From NCBI GenBank assembly GCA_025054775.1, contig JANWZA010000011.1, forward strand, positions 62,001 through 126,000: a stretch of DNA of 64,000 bases, written 5' to 3'. Source of the stretch: Microscillaceae bacterium (GTDB taxonomy: Bacteria; Bacteroidota; Bacteroidia; Cytophagales; Microscillaceae). The notes beneath the pieces were generated by a model. The model saw nothing but the letters and a program-made list of their open reading frames with translations. It was not told the origin of the DNA and ran no database searches. The position numbers and the translations under genes were made by a program. This document shows, piece after piece, positions 35,071-44,205 of the stretch (the first letter of the stretch is position 1; every line of letters starts with the position of its first letter).

Positions 35071-36606
35071 CTAAAAGATAAATCCCAAAGTGAGTACACT
35101 ATGAATAAATAGGGTTTGCATTTTGTTAATAGGTTCTGTACCTTCGTGTAGAGAATATGGTGCAAAAATACCTTTTTGGCTGCGATAAATGACAGCCCAA
35201 TCCACGTACATATCGTCAGTTCGCAAGCCTAGCCCTGTGCTAAACATTAGTGTTTGGCGATTTACCTCTTGAGGCAAGGCAAAAGGTGAGTCTGCCCAGG
35301 CCACCCCTGCTCGGAGGCGTAGCCAGTTACGTCGAAATTCACCTCCTGCTCGGAGGTTGAAAACATCACGATAAAGCCTGTGAATTTCCTGATTTTCAGC
35401 TTCAAAAAGGGCTTTATCACTTCCTGATAGGCGTGCTGAGGCATAATCTACATATTCAACGTCAAGGTTGATAAAGCCATTTTTACCTGCCAAGATAGCC
35501 AAACCTATGTTTGCCCTCCAAGGAGTACGAACATTAAATGTATATTCTCCTGGCACGATAGCCGCTTGGGTAATGTTTATTTGCCTGCCGTTAATAAATA
35601 AGTTAGCAAGTTCAGAGGTAATTTCTGTACTATAACTTTCTTTAAGTGTGTACCAAGTAAAGGTTTGCATTTGCAATCCAAGCCGAAAGGCATCGTTAGG
35701 GCGAATAATCAACCCTGTTGCCAAGCTAAATCCTGCCCCTCGCATCTCTAATTCATCAGTAAGTGTAAAACGAATTAAATCTTTGAGTTGGTTTGGTCTA
35801 TAAAGCACTTCTTCATTGTATTGGTGACGAGTAAAATAGCGTAAGGTATGCACTCCGATTGATAAGCCGAGATAGAGCTGGTCGTTATAGTTCCAGGCTT
35901 GGGTAAGAGTGATTTGGTTTTGTGAGCCTTTAGTTCTTACATGACCTGTTTGCTGTATGGGAGCTACTAACTGGTTTTGAGCATCACGCACCCAAGTAAA
36001 ATATCGCTTATTGTCATTGTCATAAGGATTGATAAGGTAAGTCTGAAAAGCTAGTTCTTGACGCGTAAAAATAGCATCTAGAGGAACGCTCAAATCTGAG
36101 GCAGGTATACCTTCAGCCTCGTCGGTAAGGGCATCGGTAAGCGAATTTTGCGTGTTAATGCCCTTATACTTAAAATTTTCTTGAAAAAAATTATTTCGTA
36201 TTATGCTAATTCCTACGTTATTGGCTTTCCATTTTTCCTCAGGCTTACCATCATTTTTGGGAGTGGCAAATATCATAGCTATTTGACTAATATTAGGCGC
36301 AACATAACTATCAATGCGTTTTTCGCCTAAATAGTCGCCTTGGTTTTGAACAAACATTAAACTAGGTGAGAAGCTAAATTCAGATCTTCGGAAGAAACCT
36401 ACCCCTGCTGGGTTGAGTTGCGTATGGCTGGCATCTCCTCCCAAGGCCGTACCTGCTCCCGCTAATCCTTGCATACGTGCCGTACCACTGGGCAACAATT
36501 GAGAAAACCGCAGTGCCTCTCTAAAATAGCCTGCAGGTTTTACTTGTGCTAAAAGTAGGTTTGAAAATAAAGAGAATATTAAAAAATGATTAACGAAAAT
36601 TCGCAT
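35071..36606 (-). CDS. Outer-membrane beta-barrel protein, FadL/OmpP1-like
   Basis: The ATG at 36606 starts a signal peptide (MRIFVNHFLIFSLFSNLLLAQ); an upstream ATG at 36780 would add 58 residues with no signal. 511 residues. It opens with SGTARMQGLAGAGTALGGDA and LNPAGVGFFRRSEFSFSPSL, the plug-like start shared with FadL/TodX transporters, then alternating beta strands and a C-terminal FIHSVLTLGFIF strand. Such proteins carry hydrophobic compounds across the outer membrane; the cargo is unknown. A TATCTTTG box (36645-36652, minus strand) lies about 39 nt upstream. Confidence 0.75.
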   Translation of the reverse strand: MRIFVNHFLIFSLFSNLLLAQVKPAGYFREALRFSQLLPSGTARMQGLAGAGTALGGDASHTQLNPAGVGFFRRSEFSFSPSLMFVQNQGDYLGEKRIDSYVAPNISQIAMIFATPKNDGKPEEKWKANNVGISIIRNNFFQENFKYKGINTQNSLTDALTDEAEGIPASDLSVPLDAIFTRQELAFQTYLINPYDNDNKRYFTWVRDAQNQLVAPIQQTGHVRTKGSQNQITLTQAWNYNDQLYLGLSIGVHTLRYFTRHQYNEEVLYRPNQLKDLIRFTLTDELEMRGAGFSLATGLIIRPNDAFRLGLQMQTFTWYTLKESYSTEITSELANLFINGRQINITQAAIVPGEYTFNVRTPWRANIGLAILAGKNGFINLDVEYVDYASARLSGSDKALFEAENQEIHRLYRDVFNLRAGGEFRRNWLRLRAGVAWADSPFALPQEVNRQTLMFSTGLGLRTDDMYVDWAVIYRSQKGIFAPYSLHEGTEPINKMQTLFIHSVLTLGFIF

Positions 36607-36881
36607 AGAGGCAAATAGGAATTTGATTAGAACATAATTTTTTTCAAAGATAATAAATTTGCGATCAAATTTTTTGCTCAATAAGTCTGAAATTAGCTCT
36701 TTTTTGTCATTAGGTAGAAAAGACTGATGGTTAAATCTAATATTTTGTAGTCTTTTGTCTCCAAAATAGTTTTGTGTCAAGGTAAGGGCTTATGGATGGT
36801 GTACTTTTTAAGAAACAAATTAGGCTAGCCTTGTCAAGATTAGAAGTGGGAATAAGTGCGTGAAAGAAATTATAAGTAAGT

Positions 36882-36924
36882 ACATCCTCACTAAGTTTAG
36901 TCAGCGAAACTTTGTTGAGGATGT
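36882..36924. terminator. Hairpin downstream of ald
   Basis: ACATCCTCA (36882-36890) pairs with TGAGGATGT (36916-36924), and AAGTTT / AAACTT extends the stem after a bulge. It lies about 40 nt past the ald stop on the minus strand. No long T run follows. Confidence 0.45.
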
Positions 36925-36966
36925 GTAAAATTATGCTTCTAAAAAATCTAAATAAAACTGTTTTGT

Positions 36967-38097
36967 TCAGTTTACTAATTCACATTCAAGAATCTCTTCT
37001 ACAGGAGTATACTCTAGATTGAAAGCATCGGCTACATTTTTGTAAACAACTTTTCCTGCTACTATGTTAAGCCCGAGTTTGAGTTCTGTATTTTCTTGGC
37101 AGGCTCTTCGCCAACCTTTATTAGCTAATTGTATAGCATATGGTAAAGTTGCATTAGTAAGGGCTACAGTAGAGGTATAAGGTACAGCACCTGGCATATT
37201 AGCTACGCAGTAATGTAGTACGTCATCAACGATATAAGTTGGGTTTTCGTGGGTAGTGGGGCGGCAAGTTTCAACACAACCACCTTGATCTACAGCGACA
37301 TCTACAATCACGGTACCTGGTCGCATGGTTTTCAACATGTCCCTTGTAACTAAATGGGGAGCTTTGGCTCCAGGGATAAGAACTGCTCCTATAATCAAAT
37401 CAGAATATTTTACGGCTTCGGCAATGTTATATTTATTAGACATCATAGTATGTACGTTAGGAGGCATAATATCGTCTAAATATCGTAAGCGAGGCAAACT
37501 CACGTCCATGATAGTTACATTTGCTCCGAGTCCTGCCGCCATTTTTGCTGCATTAGTACCTACGACTCCTCCTCCAATAATGAGTACATTAGCAGGTTTT
37601 ACCCCTGGAACGCCCCCGAGCAGAATACCACGTCCTTTAACAGGTTTTTCCAAATATTTTGCTCCTTGTTGGATAGCCATTCGCCCTGCTACCTCTGACA
37701 TTGGCACAAGTAGAGGTAAAGAGTGATCAGACTTTTCTACTGTTTCATAAGCTAAACAGACGGCCTTGGTTTTAATCATAGCACGGGTAAGCTCTTCAGA
37801 AGAGGCAAAATGAAAATAAGTGAAAACCAGATGCTTTTCAGTAATCAGGTCATACTCTTGGGCAATAGGTTCTTTCACTTTTATAATCATTTCCGAACGC
37901 TCATACACTTCTTTTGCAGTGGGTAAAATTTCTGCTCCTGCACTTTCATACTCCTCGTCCGTAAAACCGCTACCTACTCCTGCTTGGGTTTCTACATAAA
38001 TCGTATGGTGAAAGTTTTTGAGTTCAGCTACCCCTGCGGGAGTAAGTGCCACGCGATTTTCATTGTTTTTAATTTCTTTGGGTACTCCAATAACCAT
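36967..38097 (-). CDS. ald: Alanine dehydrogenase
   Basis: The ATG at 38097 (MVIGVPKEIKNNENRVALTP) is the family's standard start; the frame to 38175 adds 26 unrelated residues. 376 residues. Typical features are SGFTDEEYESAGAEI, IKVKEPIAQEY, LPLLVPMSEVAGRMA, the NAD fold VLIIGGGVVGTNAAKMA, and a late VDVAVDQGGCVE with NMPGAVPYTSTVALTNATLP. The enzyme interconverts L-alanine and pyruvate plus ammonia with NAD. Single gene with its own promoter. Confidence 0.94.
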   Translation of the reverse strand: MVIGVPKEIKNNENRVALTPAGVAELKNFHHTIYVETQAGVGSGFTDEEYESAGAEILPTAKEVYERSEMIIKVKEPIAQEYDLITEKHLVFTYFHFASSEELTRAMIKTKAVCLAYETVEKSDHSLPLLVPMSEVAGRMAIQQGAKYLEKPVKGRGILLGGVPGVKPANVLIIGGGVVGTNAAKMAAGLGANVTIMDVSLPRLRYLDDIMPPNVHTMMSNKYNIAEAVKYSDLIIGAVLIPGAKAPHLVTRDMLKTMRPGTVIVDVAVDQGGCVETCRPTTHENPTYIVDDVLHYCVANMPGAVPYTSTVALTNATLPYAIQLANKGWRRACQENTELKLGLNIVAGKVVYKNVADAFNLEYTPVEEILECELVN

Positions 38098-38143
38098 ATT
38101 TTTAGAGAAATTTAGATTAAAAAAATAGTACAAATAATTCTTG

Positions 38144-38175
38144 CAAAGATACATTTTTTTTGCAATTTCATACAA
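38144..38175 (-). promoter_or_regulatory. ald promoter
   Basis: Minus strand TTG (38173-38175), 21 nt, then TATCTTTG (38144-38151), about 47 nt before the ald ATG at 38097. This supports the shorter start, because the longer frame would start upstream of the promoter's transcript start. Confidence 0.55.
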
Positions 38176-38276
38176 TAAGGCTCACATGGCTAAAAAATAA
38201 AAAGCAAAAGTTTTGACTACTTTGCGTGATTTTAGCAGTTCAAAACTTTTGCTCTAAAAAACTAAGTAAAGTGAAG

Positions 38277-38747
38277 TTAAACCTGTTCGGTAACTAAGGG
38301 TGCAAATTCAGGGAGAGGTAATTGCTCTAAAAGTTCCTCTTCTAGCATATCTGCCCAAGTGAGCATGTAAGTAATAACATCTTGACGAAGATTGTACTGT
38401 AAATTTCTTTTTTCTTTGGGTAAGCGCTGCAAGATTCGCTCATCGGAAAGTCGTTCTAAATGTTGTAAATCGGTAATAGTGAAACCCACTTCCAGCATTT
38501 TAGTTATTAAGCTATCTAAGGGAAGTTTACTATCACCACAGTACTCTGCAGTCTGTTCTGACCAGTCCCCTTCACGTGTACGTAAGGCGTGGGCATGAAT
38601 TTCAGCTTCTGTCATGTGTACAATCTCTTGGGCTAAATTACCACAGTTGCACTGTCCCATATGCCCCCATTGATATTTTGCCCCTTGTGCTAGTTTCTGT
38701 GCAGTTCGGCGTAATGCCTGAATAACTTGAAGGTTGGGTGTTGCCAT
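38277..38747 (-). CDS. Conserved hypothetical protein, cytoplasmic
   Basis: 156 residues with no signal peptide or membrane helix. It has GQCNCGNLAQEIV with two cysteines (C33, C35), a third at C70 in AEYCGDSKLPLDSLI, and a leucine-rich helical second half (ITDLQHLERLSDERIL, then DMLEEELLEQLPLP). I recognise it only as a protein found in Cytophagales-type genomes without an assigned function. The cysteines and histidines could bind metal, which is speculation. It is a single gene between ald and the DUF2892 gene. Confidence 0.6.
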   Translation of the reverse strand: MATPNLQVIQALRRTAQKLAQGAKYQWGHMGQCNCGNLAQEIVHMTEAEIHAHALRTREGDWSEQTAEYCGDSKLPLDSLITKMLEVGFTITDLQHLERLSDERILQRLPKEKRNLQYNLRQDVITYMLTWADMLEEELLEQLPLPEFAPLVTEQV

Positions 38748-38984
38748 AGAAATAGAGTAAGAGTTAGGATTACAGTTTTGTGAAAAGATGATTACCTTTA
38801 CATAACTTTAGCTTTCTTTTGAACGTAAGCATGAAGTAATTTGTTTAACAAAATTAAATTAAAATCTACATCTACTTTTTTGTAAGGCAAGAGTATAAAA
38901 TTTCAAAGCATTGAAATTAACAAAAAACTTTGTAATTTCAGGTAAAACATTATATTTACTTGCTAAAACTAAATTTGCAGGAAT

Positions 38985-39194
38985 ATGAAAACAAACGTAG
39001 GCAGAACAGACAAGATTTTACGTATTGCCCTTGCTATTATACTTTTTGTAGTTTGGATTGCCAAGGGCATAACAGGTACTTTGGGTATTATAGCCCTATT
39101 AGTAGCAGTTATCCTATTAGCTACCAGTTATATGCGTTTTTGTCCTTTGTATAGTATATTAGGCATTAGCACTTGCCCTATTAACAGAAAGTAG
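38985..39194 (+). CDS. DUF2892 (YgaP-like) small membrane protein
   Basis: 69 residues. It opens with MKTNVGRTDKILRIALAIIL, the DUF2892 start (NxGxxDRxxR), then two membrane helices (about 12-29 and 33-49) and the cysteine-bearing end MRFCPLYSILGISTCPINRK, which are standard for the family. In E. coli YgaP this domain is the membrane anchor of a rhodanese; here it is alone. Function unknown. A TAAATTTG box (38970-38977) sits only 7 nt before the ATG. Confidence 0.85.
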   Translation: MKTNVGRTDKILRIALAIILFVVWIAKGITGTLGIIALLVAVILLATSYMRFCPLYSILGISTCPINRK

Positions 39195-39213
39195 GAATTA
39201 TCAAAATATTTCA

Positions 39214-39244
39214 AACCTATAAGGTAAGAACCTTATAGGTTTTT
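39214..39244. terminator. Bidirectional terminator between the DUF2892 gene and lpdA
   Basis: AACCTATAAGGT (39214-39225) and ACCTTATAGGTT (39230-39241) form a perfect 12-bp stem with loop AAGA, with AAA before it and TTTTT at its end. It serves two convergent genes. Confidence 0.8.
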
Positions 39245-39254
39245 GAAAAAATCC

Positions 39255-40643
39255 TTACAGGTGGATTACCTCTTCATAAGCGGCGGCGGTAGCTTCCATG
39301 ATAGCCTCAGACATGGTAGGATGTGGGTGAACCGATTTAATAATTTCATGTCCTGTGGTTTCTAATTTGCGGGCAACTACTACCTCACCAATCATTTCAG
39401 TAACGTTTGCTCCAATCATATGCGCACCTAAAAACTCACCATATTTAGCATCGAAAATTACTTTAACAAAGCCATCAGAGGCCCCTGCGGCTTTGGCTTT
39501 ACCTGAGGCACTAAAAGGAAATTTGCCTACTTTTACCTTGTAACCCGCTTCTATGGCTTTATCTTCCGTATAACCTACAGAGGCAATTTCAGGTACGCAG
39601 TACGTGCAACCAGGAATGTTGTTATAATCCAGAGGTTCAGGGTGATGCCCTGCAATCTTTTCTACACAAATAATACCTTCGGCAGAGGCCACGTGGGCAA
39701 GGGCTTGCCCTGGGGTAATATCGCCAATAGCATAGATGCCCGCTACATTAGTACGATAAAATTCATCTACCACTACTTTGCCTTTATCCGTCTTTACACC
39801 AACCTCTTCTAAACCAATGCCCTCAATATTTGCCGTTATGCCCACAGCAGAAAGTACTGTATCCACTTGCAATACCTTTTCACCTTGAGGGGTTTTTACA
39901 AACACTTTACAACCCTCGCCTGAGGTATCCACGTGAGTTACCTCAGAACTGGTCATAATCTCTATGCCATTCTTTTTGTAAATTTTTTCTAATTGTGCTG
40001 AAATATCTTTGTCTTCCAAAGGCACAATTCGGGGCATAAACTCTACAATAGTTACTTTTGTGCCGATAGAATTGTAAAAATAGGCAAATTCTACGCCAAT
40101 TGCTCCTGAGCCGACAATCACCATAGATTTAGGCTGTTGTTCTAAAACCATTGCCTTGCGATAGCCAATAATTTTTTTATTGTCAATCGGTAAACTAGGT
40201 AGCTCTCGCGCTCTGCCTCCTGTGGCTAAGATAATATGTTTAGCTTCATAAATTTTTTTGCTTCCATCCCCAGCAGTTACCTCTACTTTTTTGTCTTTGG
40301 TCAATTTGCCGAAGCCTGTAATTACCTCAATTTTATTCTTATTCATTAAAAACTTAATGCCTTTGCTCATACCATGAGCAACTTCACGGCTACGCTTTAT
40401 CATTTGCTCAAAGTTAGGTTTAGCTTCGCTCACTTCTATTCCATACTCCTTGGCGTGTTGAATATACTGAAACACTTGTGCCGACTTGAGCAAGGCCTTG
40501 GTTGGAATACAGCCCCAGTTCAGGCAAACTCCACCCAACTCTTCTTTTTCTATAACAGCAGTTTTTAGTCCTAATTGTGAGGCTCGGATAGCAGTAACGT
40601 AACCACCAGGTCCGCTACCGATTACAATAACATCATATTGCAT
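39255..40643 (-). CDS. lpdA: Dihydrolipoyl dehydrogenase
   Basis: 462 residues. FAD site VIGSGPGGYVTAIRASQLG, redox disulfide C40/C45 in GGVCLNWGCIPTKA, NAD site VIVGSGAIGVEFAYFYNSIG, and the catalytic His-Glu pair H441/E446 in HPHPTMSEAIMEA. This E3 component reoxidises the lipoyl groups of pyruvate and 2-oxoglutarate dehydrogenase complexes and the glycine cleavage system. E1/E2 genes are not nearby. A TATTTTTG box (40689-40696, minus strand) could be its -7 element. Confidence 0.95.
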   Translation of the reverse strand: MQYDVIVIGSGPGGYVTAIRASQLGLKTAVIEKEELGGVCLNWGCIPTKALLKSAQVFQYIQHAKEYGIEVSEAKPNFEQMIKRSREVAHGMSKGIKFLMNKNKIEVITGFGKLTKDKKVEVTAGDGSKKIYEAKHIILATGGRARELPSLPIDNKKIIGYRKAMVLEQQPKSMVIVGSGAIGVEFAYFYNSIGTKVTIVEFMPRIVPLEDKDISAQLEKIYKKNGIEIMTSSEVTHVDTSGEGCKVFVKTPQGEKVLQVDTVLSAVGITANIEGIGLEEVGVKTDKGKVVVDEFYRTNVAGIYAIGDITPGQALAHVASAEGIICVEKIAGHHPEPLDYNNIPGCTYCVPEIASVGYTEDKAIEAGYKVKVGKFPFSASGKAKAAGASDGFVKVIFDAKYGEFLGAHMIGANVTEMIGEVVVARKLETTGHEIIKSVHPHPTMSEAIMEATAAAYEEVIHL

Positions 40644-40696
40644 ACTTTCTTTAGGAGATAATTTGAGGAAATAAATAAACTATATGGGCAAAAATA

Positions 40697-41009
40697 AGAA
40701 TATTTTGTAACTATTGAGCTATGCTTTTGTATACAACGCTGAAGCTAACAAATCAACGATTTTCCACTACTCTGCTTGAAAAAAAATAACACACTCCTGA
40801 AAAGTAAAAAATTTTTTATCCCACCTTTTAATAAGATGACTTTCGTACCCAAAGTAAAGCAATTTTGATATTTTTGGGAGAAATAGATTTTTGACAATCA
40901 GCTCAGCCAAGCAAGCTAACCTCAATGAATTAAAACATTGTGAGAAAGTATACAATTCACCTTGCTACTGTTATTCTACCTCAAATTTTCAAATTTCATT
41001 ACACTTTAC
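40697..41009. other. Intergenic region with nothing recognised
   Basis: The gap between lpdA and the FtsL-like gene (40644-41045) is AT-rich. It holds a possible lpdA -7 box at its left and TAATTTTG (41010-41017), a possible -7 box for the FtsL-like gene, at its right. I see no gene, tRNA, repeat or convincing hairpin between them. Confidence 0.5.
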
Positions 41010-41045
41010 TAATTTTGAAGGCGAAACCACAAAGAAATAAAAACT

Positions 41046-41444
41046 ATGGTAGAAAACTTACCCAAAAAACTCAAACAACCTAAACCTGAAAACTTACAAA
41101 AGCGAGCCAAACGCACCATTAACTCCTTTTTTGAGGTTTTCGGAGAAATTGACACCAGTTTAGATGCAGGTTTATCTACTAAATATATCCCCTATCTGCT
41201 ATTTTTAGCAGTTTTGGCTATTTTGTATATCGCTAATGCCCACCAAGCAGAAAAAATGGTACGAAAAATTAACAAATTAGAGGCAGAGGTAGAAAACGCA
41301 CGTGCTGATTATATCACCCTCAAAGTGGAATATATGTATTTAGGTAAGCAATCAGAAATTAGCAAACGTGCTGCTGAGTTGGGCTTGAGTCAAGAGGTCG
41401 GTAAAATAAAACGCATTACCACAGAGCCACCAAAAGAAAAATAA
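41046..41444 (+). CDS. FtsL-like cell-division protein
   Basis: 132 residues: a basic cytoplasmic start with KPENLQKRAKRTINSFFEVF, one membrane helix (about 46-64, YLLFLAVLAILYIANAH), then a coiled coil (about 70-105) and an extracytoplasmic tail (ISKRAAELGLSQEVGKIKRI). This is the arrangement of the Bacteroidota FtsL group, bitopic proteins of the FtsQLB divisome complex. In many genomes ftsL sits in the dcw cluster; here it is followed 6 nt later by ridA and then ispE. Confidence 0.75.
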   Translation: MVENLPKKLKQPKPENLQKRAKRTINSFFEVFGEIDTSLDAGLSTKYIPYLLFLAVLAILYIANAHQAEKMVRKINKLEAEVENARADYITLKVEYMYLGKQSEISKRAAELGLSQEVGKIKRITTEPPKEK

Positions 41445-41450
41445 AATTAA

Positions 41451-41870
41451 ATGGAAACACAAGACATTTACTCCTCCAAAGCTCCTGAGCCAGTAGGGCT
41501 TTACCCTCACGCTAAACGCGTAGGAAATTTACTCTTTCTCTCTGGGGTAGGACCGCGTGAACGCGGCTCAAAAAAAATTCCTGGTGTGGAATTAGACGAA
41601 CATGGCAACATTTTAAGCTATGATATTGAAACTCAGTGCCATTCCGTTTTCCAAAATGTTCGCTACATCCTAGAAGAGGCAGGCTCATCTTGGAATAAAA
41701 TCGTAGATGTTACCGCCTTTTTAACTAATATGAAAGCTGATTTCGCTACCTACAACCGTATCTACGCCGAGTACTTCAAAGACAACCCACCTTGCCGTAC
41801 TACTATCGAAGTTAAATCCTTACCCACACCAATTGCTATTGAACTTAAAGTAATTGCTACTATTGACTGA
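41451..41870 (+). CDS. RidA-family enamine/imine deaminase
   Basis: 139 residues. The catalytic arginine R116 lies in PPCRTTIEV and the conserved acid is E131; GNLLFLSGVGP and VFQNVRYILEEAGSSWNKIV are typical. RidA hydrolyses reactive enamines made by PLP enzymes; subgroup members near 140 residues with the ERGSKKIPGVELD insert are close to 2-aminomuconate deaminase-like proteins. It is tightly packed between the FtsL-like gene and ispE (5 nt before the latter). Confidence 0.85.
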   Translation: METQDIYSSKAPEPVGLYPHAKRVGNLLFLSGVGPRERGSKKIPGVELDEHGNILSYDIETQCHSVFQNVRYILEEAGSSWNKIVDVTAFLTNMKADFATYNRIYAEYFKDNPPCRTTIEVKSLPTPIAIELKVIATID

Positions 41871-41875
41871 CGCGC

Positions 41876-42697
41876 ATGGTTACTTTCCCTAATGCTAAAA
41901 TCAATATCGGTCTGCAAATCTTACGCAAACGCCCTGACGGATACCATGACCTCGCCTCATGCTTTTACCCTGTAGCTTGCCACGATATCTTAGAAATCTT
42001 ACCCGCACAAATGCCCGAGTTTCAGACCTCAGGCATACCCATTCCCCAAGACGGGAAACCTAATATCTGCCAACGTGCCTACCAACTTTTAGCCCAAGAT
42101 TTCAGATTACCTCCCGTGTATATGCATCTGTATAAAAACCTGCCCATCGGAGCAGGTTTAGGAGGAGGCTCAGCCGATGCCGCCTTTACCCTCAAAATGT
42201 TAAATGAAATCTTTGAACTACATCTGCCTGTTGAAAAACTGCAAAATTATGCTCGCCAACTCGGAAGCGATTGTGCCTTCTTTATCGAAAACCAGCCTAA
42301 ATATTGCACCCAAAAAGGAGACCACTTTCAAGATATTACCCTTTCACTTAAAGGCAAACAAATCGTAATTATTTACCCAAACCTACACATCAGCACCGCC
42401 GAAGCCTACCAAAACATAATCCCTAATGACAAGGTTACCCCTCTATACCAACTCCTGCAACAACCTATCCATACTTGGAAAGATTGCATAACTAATGACT
42501 TTGAAAGCCCCCTTTTCGCCAAATATCCGCTTTTAGCTCAAATTAAACAGACCTTGTACGCAAACCACGCCATTTATGCAAGCCTGACAGGCTCAGGCTC
42601 TGCAATTTTTGGTATCTTCGAAAAGCAAAACTTTACCTCACTTAAAAGACTTTTCCCTACTCATTACTGGATTTGGGAAGGAGAAATGGAAGTTTGA
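41876..42697 (+). CDS. ispE: 4-diphosphocytidyl-2-C-methyl-D-erythritol kinase
   Basis: 273 residues. GHMP-kinase features: FPNAKINIGLQILRKRPDGYH at the start (catalytic K8), the phosphate loop LPIGAGLGGGSADAA (89-103), ARQLGSDCAFFIE, and a late SLTGSGSAIFGIF. It phosphorylates CDP-methylerythritol in the MEP route to isoprenoids. ispD is at 59525-60220 in the same window, on the other strand. It is the last gene of the ftsL-ridA-ispE run. Confidence 0.93.
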   Translation: MVTFPNAKINIGLQILRKRPDGYHDLASCFYPVACHDILEILPAQMPEFQTSGIPIPQDGKPNICQRAYQLLAQDFRLPPVYMHLYKNLPIGAGLGGGSADAAFTLKMLNEIFELHLPVEKLQNYARQLGSDCAFFIENQPKYCTQKGDHFQDITLSLKGKQIVIIYPNLHISTAEAYQNIIPNDKVTPLYQLLQQPIHTWKDCITNDFESPLFAKYPLLAQIKQTLYANHAIYASLTGSGSAIFGIFEKQNFTSLKRLFPTHYWIWEGEMEV

Positions 42698-42775
42698 AGC
42701 CAACTTTACAATTTCGTGCTATATACTTGATAAAATATATTTACTTTTATTTTCTTGGGTATTTCTCTTGTCTTT

Positions 42776-42878
42776 TTTCGTTCTGTTCAAAAGGGCAAAG
42801 GAGTGGGCTTTACAGGGTTTCGCCTACGCTTCAGCGCTTTGCAGTAAGCCTCGGGGGCTTGTCTTTTCAATCCCTAAC
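42776..42878 (-). repeat. Dispersed intergenic repeat, copy 2 (minus orientation)
   Basis: Read on the minus strand it contains GGGATTGAAAAG, AAGCCCCCGAGGCTTA, TGCAAAGCGCTGAAG (42829-42843), CGAAACCCTGTAAAGC and CCCTTTTGAACAG, in the same order as the other copies. The AAGCC...GGCTT part can form a short hairpin. Confidence 0.65.
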
Positions 42879-42974
42879 GCAATTTGTAGATATTTCACTT
42901 AGTAAAAGTACAAATTTACCTCACTCTCCAAAAGATAGCTAGCTAATTCCTAACTTTTTATATCATTTACAAAG

Positions 42975-43331
42975 CTTTTAATACTAAATACTTAATTTTT
43001 AATACTAAATGTTTAATTTTTAATACTATATACTTAGTTTTTAATGACAGATATTTATTTTTTAATACTAAATGTTTAATTTTTAATGTCAATTGTTTAG
43101 CATTTAATGTTAAATGTTTAATACTAAATATTTAATAATTACTATTTAATATTATATACTTAACATTTAATAATAAGTACTTAATTATTAGTGCTAAATA
43201 TTTACTATTTAACAATCGAGGTTTAACATATAACATCAAATATTTATTATTGAATAATAAGTATTTAGTTTATAATATTAAATACTTACTTTTTAACATT
43301 AGAAGCTTACTATTTAATACCATTTTTGTAC
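42975..43331 (+). repeat. Phased array of about 17 degenerate 21-bp AT-rich units
   Basis: Units start every 21 bp from 42975 (42975, 42996, 43017 ... 43311) with no insertion or deletion. A common form is TTTTTAATACTAAATACTTAA. Units differ at several positions, and unit 8 (43122-43142) is the most altered, but the period holds throughout. 21 bp is two turns of B-DNA, so A/T tracts stay on one face of the helix. Because 21 is a multiple of three, one frame shows a 7-residue pattern (like KYLLFNI), but it has no start codon and a TAA pair in unit 8. Confidence 0.85.
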
Positions 43332-43567
43332 AACTCAAAAATCAAGTGAATACTACACTTATTATTAATGATTTGCATCGTCATTTTGTGGCATATTATA
43401 GTATTAAATGGCTCATGCGTATATTCAACTGCTCTTATTTAGCTACAAAATGATACTCTCCTCTCCGTATCGTGGGCTTTTCAGAGGTCAGAGTCAGAAG
43501 AGTTGTTATGCAGAGCAGATTGGCAAAGGGTATAACTTCAAATAGTGGGAGGTATTTCAGTCTCAAG
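43332..43567. other. Intergenic remainder before purN
   Basis: Between the 21-bp array and the purN stop. The frame of the array runs on to 43453 (with QLKNQVNTTLIINDLHRHF) and could be a worn-out gene end, but there is no plausible start and no family I recognise. Nothing else is visible. Confidence 0.35.
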
Positions 43568-44140
43568 TTATTGCGTTTCTAAGATAAGTTTTTCCAAGAT
43601 AGGAGCAAACCAAGTATATTCTAATTGATGCACCTTTTGAGCTATGCTTTCAGGTGTATCATAGGGCAAAACTTCACACTTAGCTTGGAAAATAACTTTC
43701 CCCTCATCAAAATTTTCATTTGCGTAATGGATGGTAATACCTGTTTCCTTTTCCTTGTTTCGTACTACTGCCTCGTGTACGTGCATACCATACATTCCTT
43801 TGCCTCCATACTTGGGCAATAAAGCAGGGTGAATATTAATAATTTTCTCAGGGAACTGCTTAATCAAATAAGGAGGAACTAACCACAAAAAACCTGCAAG
43901 TACAATCCAATCTATTTTATTCTTTTCAAGAATTTCTCTTATTTGTTCAGTTTCGTAGAAAGTTTTTCGGTCAAATACATAAGTTGGTACTCCTAACCGC
44001 TGAGCCTTCTCTAACACAGGTGCCTGGGGTTTATTACTTAAAACCAGTACTACTTGTGCAGTGCGTTTCTCTTGGAAATATTGAATTATTTTTTCAGCAT
44101 TGGAGCCAGTGCCAGAGGCAAAGATAGCAATATTGGGCAT
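43568..44140 (-). CDS. purN: Phosphoribosylglycinamide formyltransferase
   Basis: The ATG at 44140 gives MPNIAIFASGTGSNAEKI, the family start; an ATG at 44155 adds five residues (MVSLS). About 190 residues. The catalytic set, counting from the longer start, is N107 and H109 in NIHPALLPKYGG and D150 in ENFDEGKVI; VLAGFLWLVPPYL precedes it. PurN adds a formyl group from 10-formyl-tetrahydrofolate to GAR in purine synthesis. It is a single gene with a tRNA gene upstream on the same strand. Confidence 0.93.
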   Translation of the reverse strand: MPNIAIFASGTGSNAEKIIQYFQEKRTAQVVLVLSNKPQAPVLEKAQRLGVPTYVFDRKTFYETEQIREILEKNKIDWIVLAGFLWLVPPYLIKQFPEKIINIHPALLPKYGGKGMYGMHVHEAVVRNKEKETGITIHYANENFDEGKVIFQAKCEVLPYDTPESIAQKVHQLEYTWFAPILEKLILETQ

Positions 44141-44205
44141 GGATAGGCTAACCATTCGGTTACTGATGTATATAGGTTTGGTGTTTTTGCTGGTCTTACC
44201 AAGTC

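Noticed and set aside
40767-40955. 62-residue frame between lpdA and the FtsL-like gene
   Set aside because: No family, no promoter at a fitting distance, AT-rich low-information sequence; treated as intergenic.
43250-43453. Open reading frame with a KYLLFNI-like heptad running out of the 21-bp array
   Set aside because: The pattern follows from the 21-bp period; there is a TAA pair in unit 8, no credible start for the full stretch and no family match.
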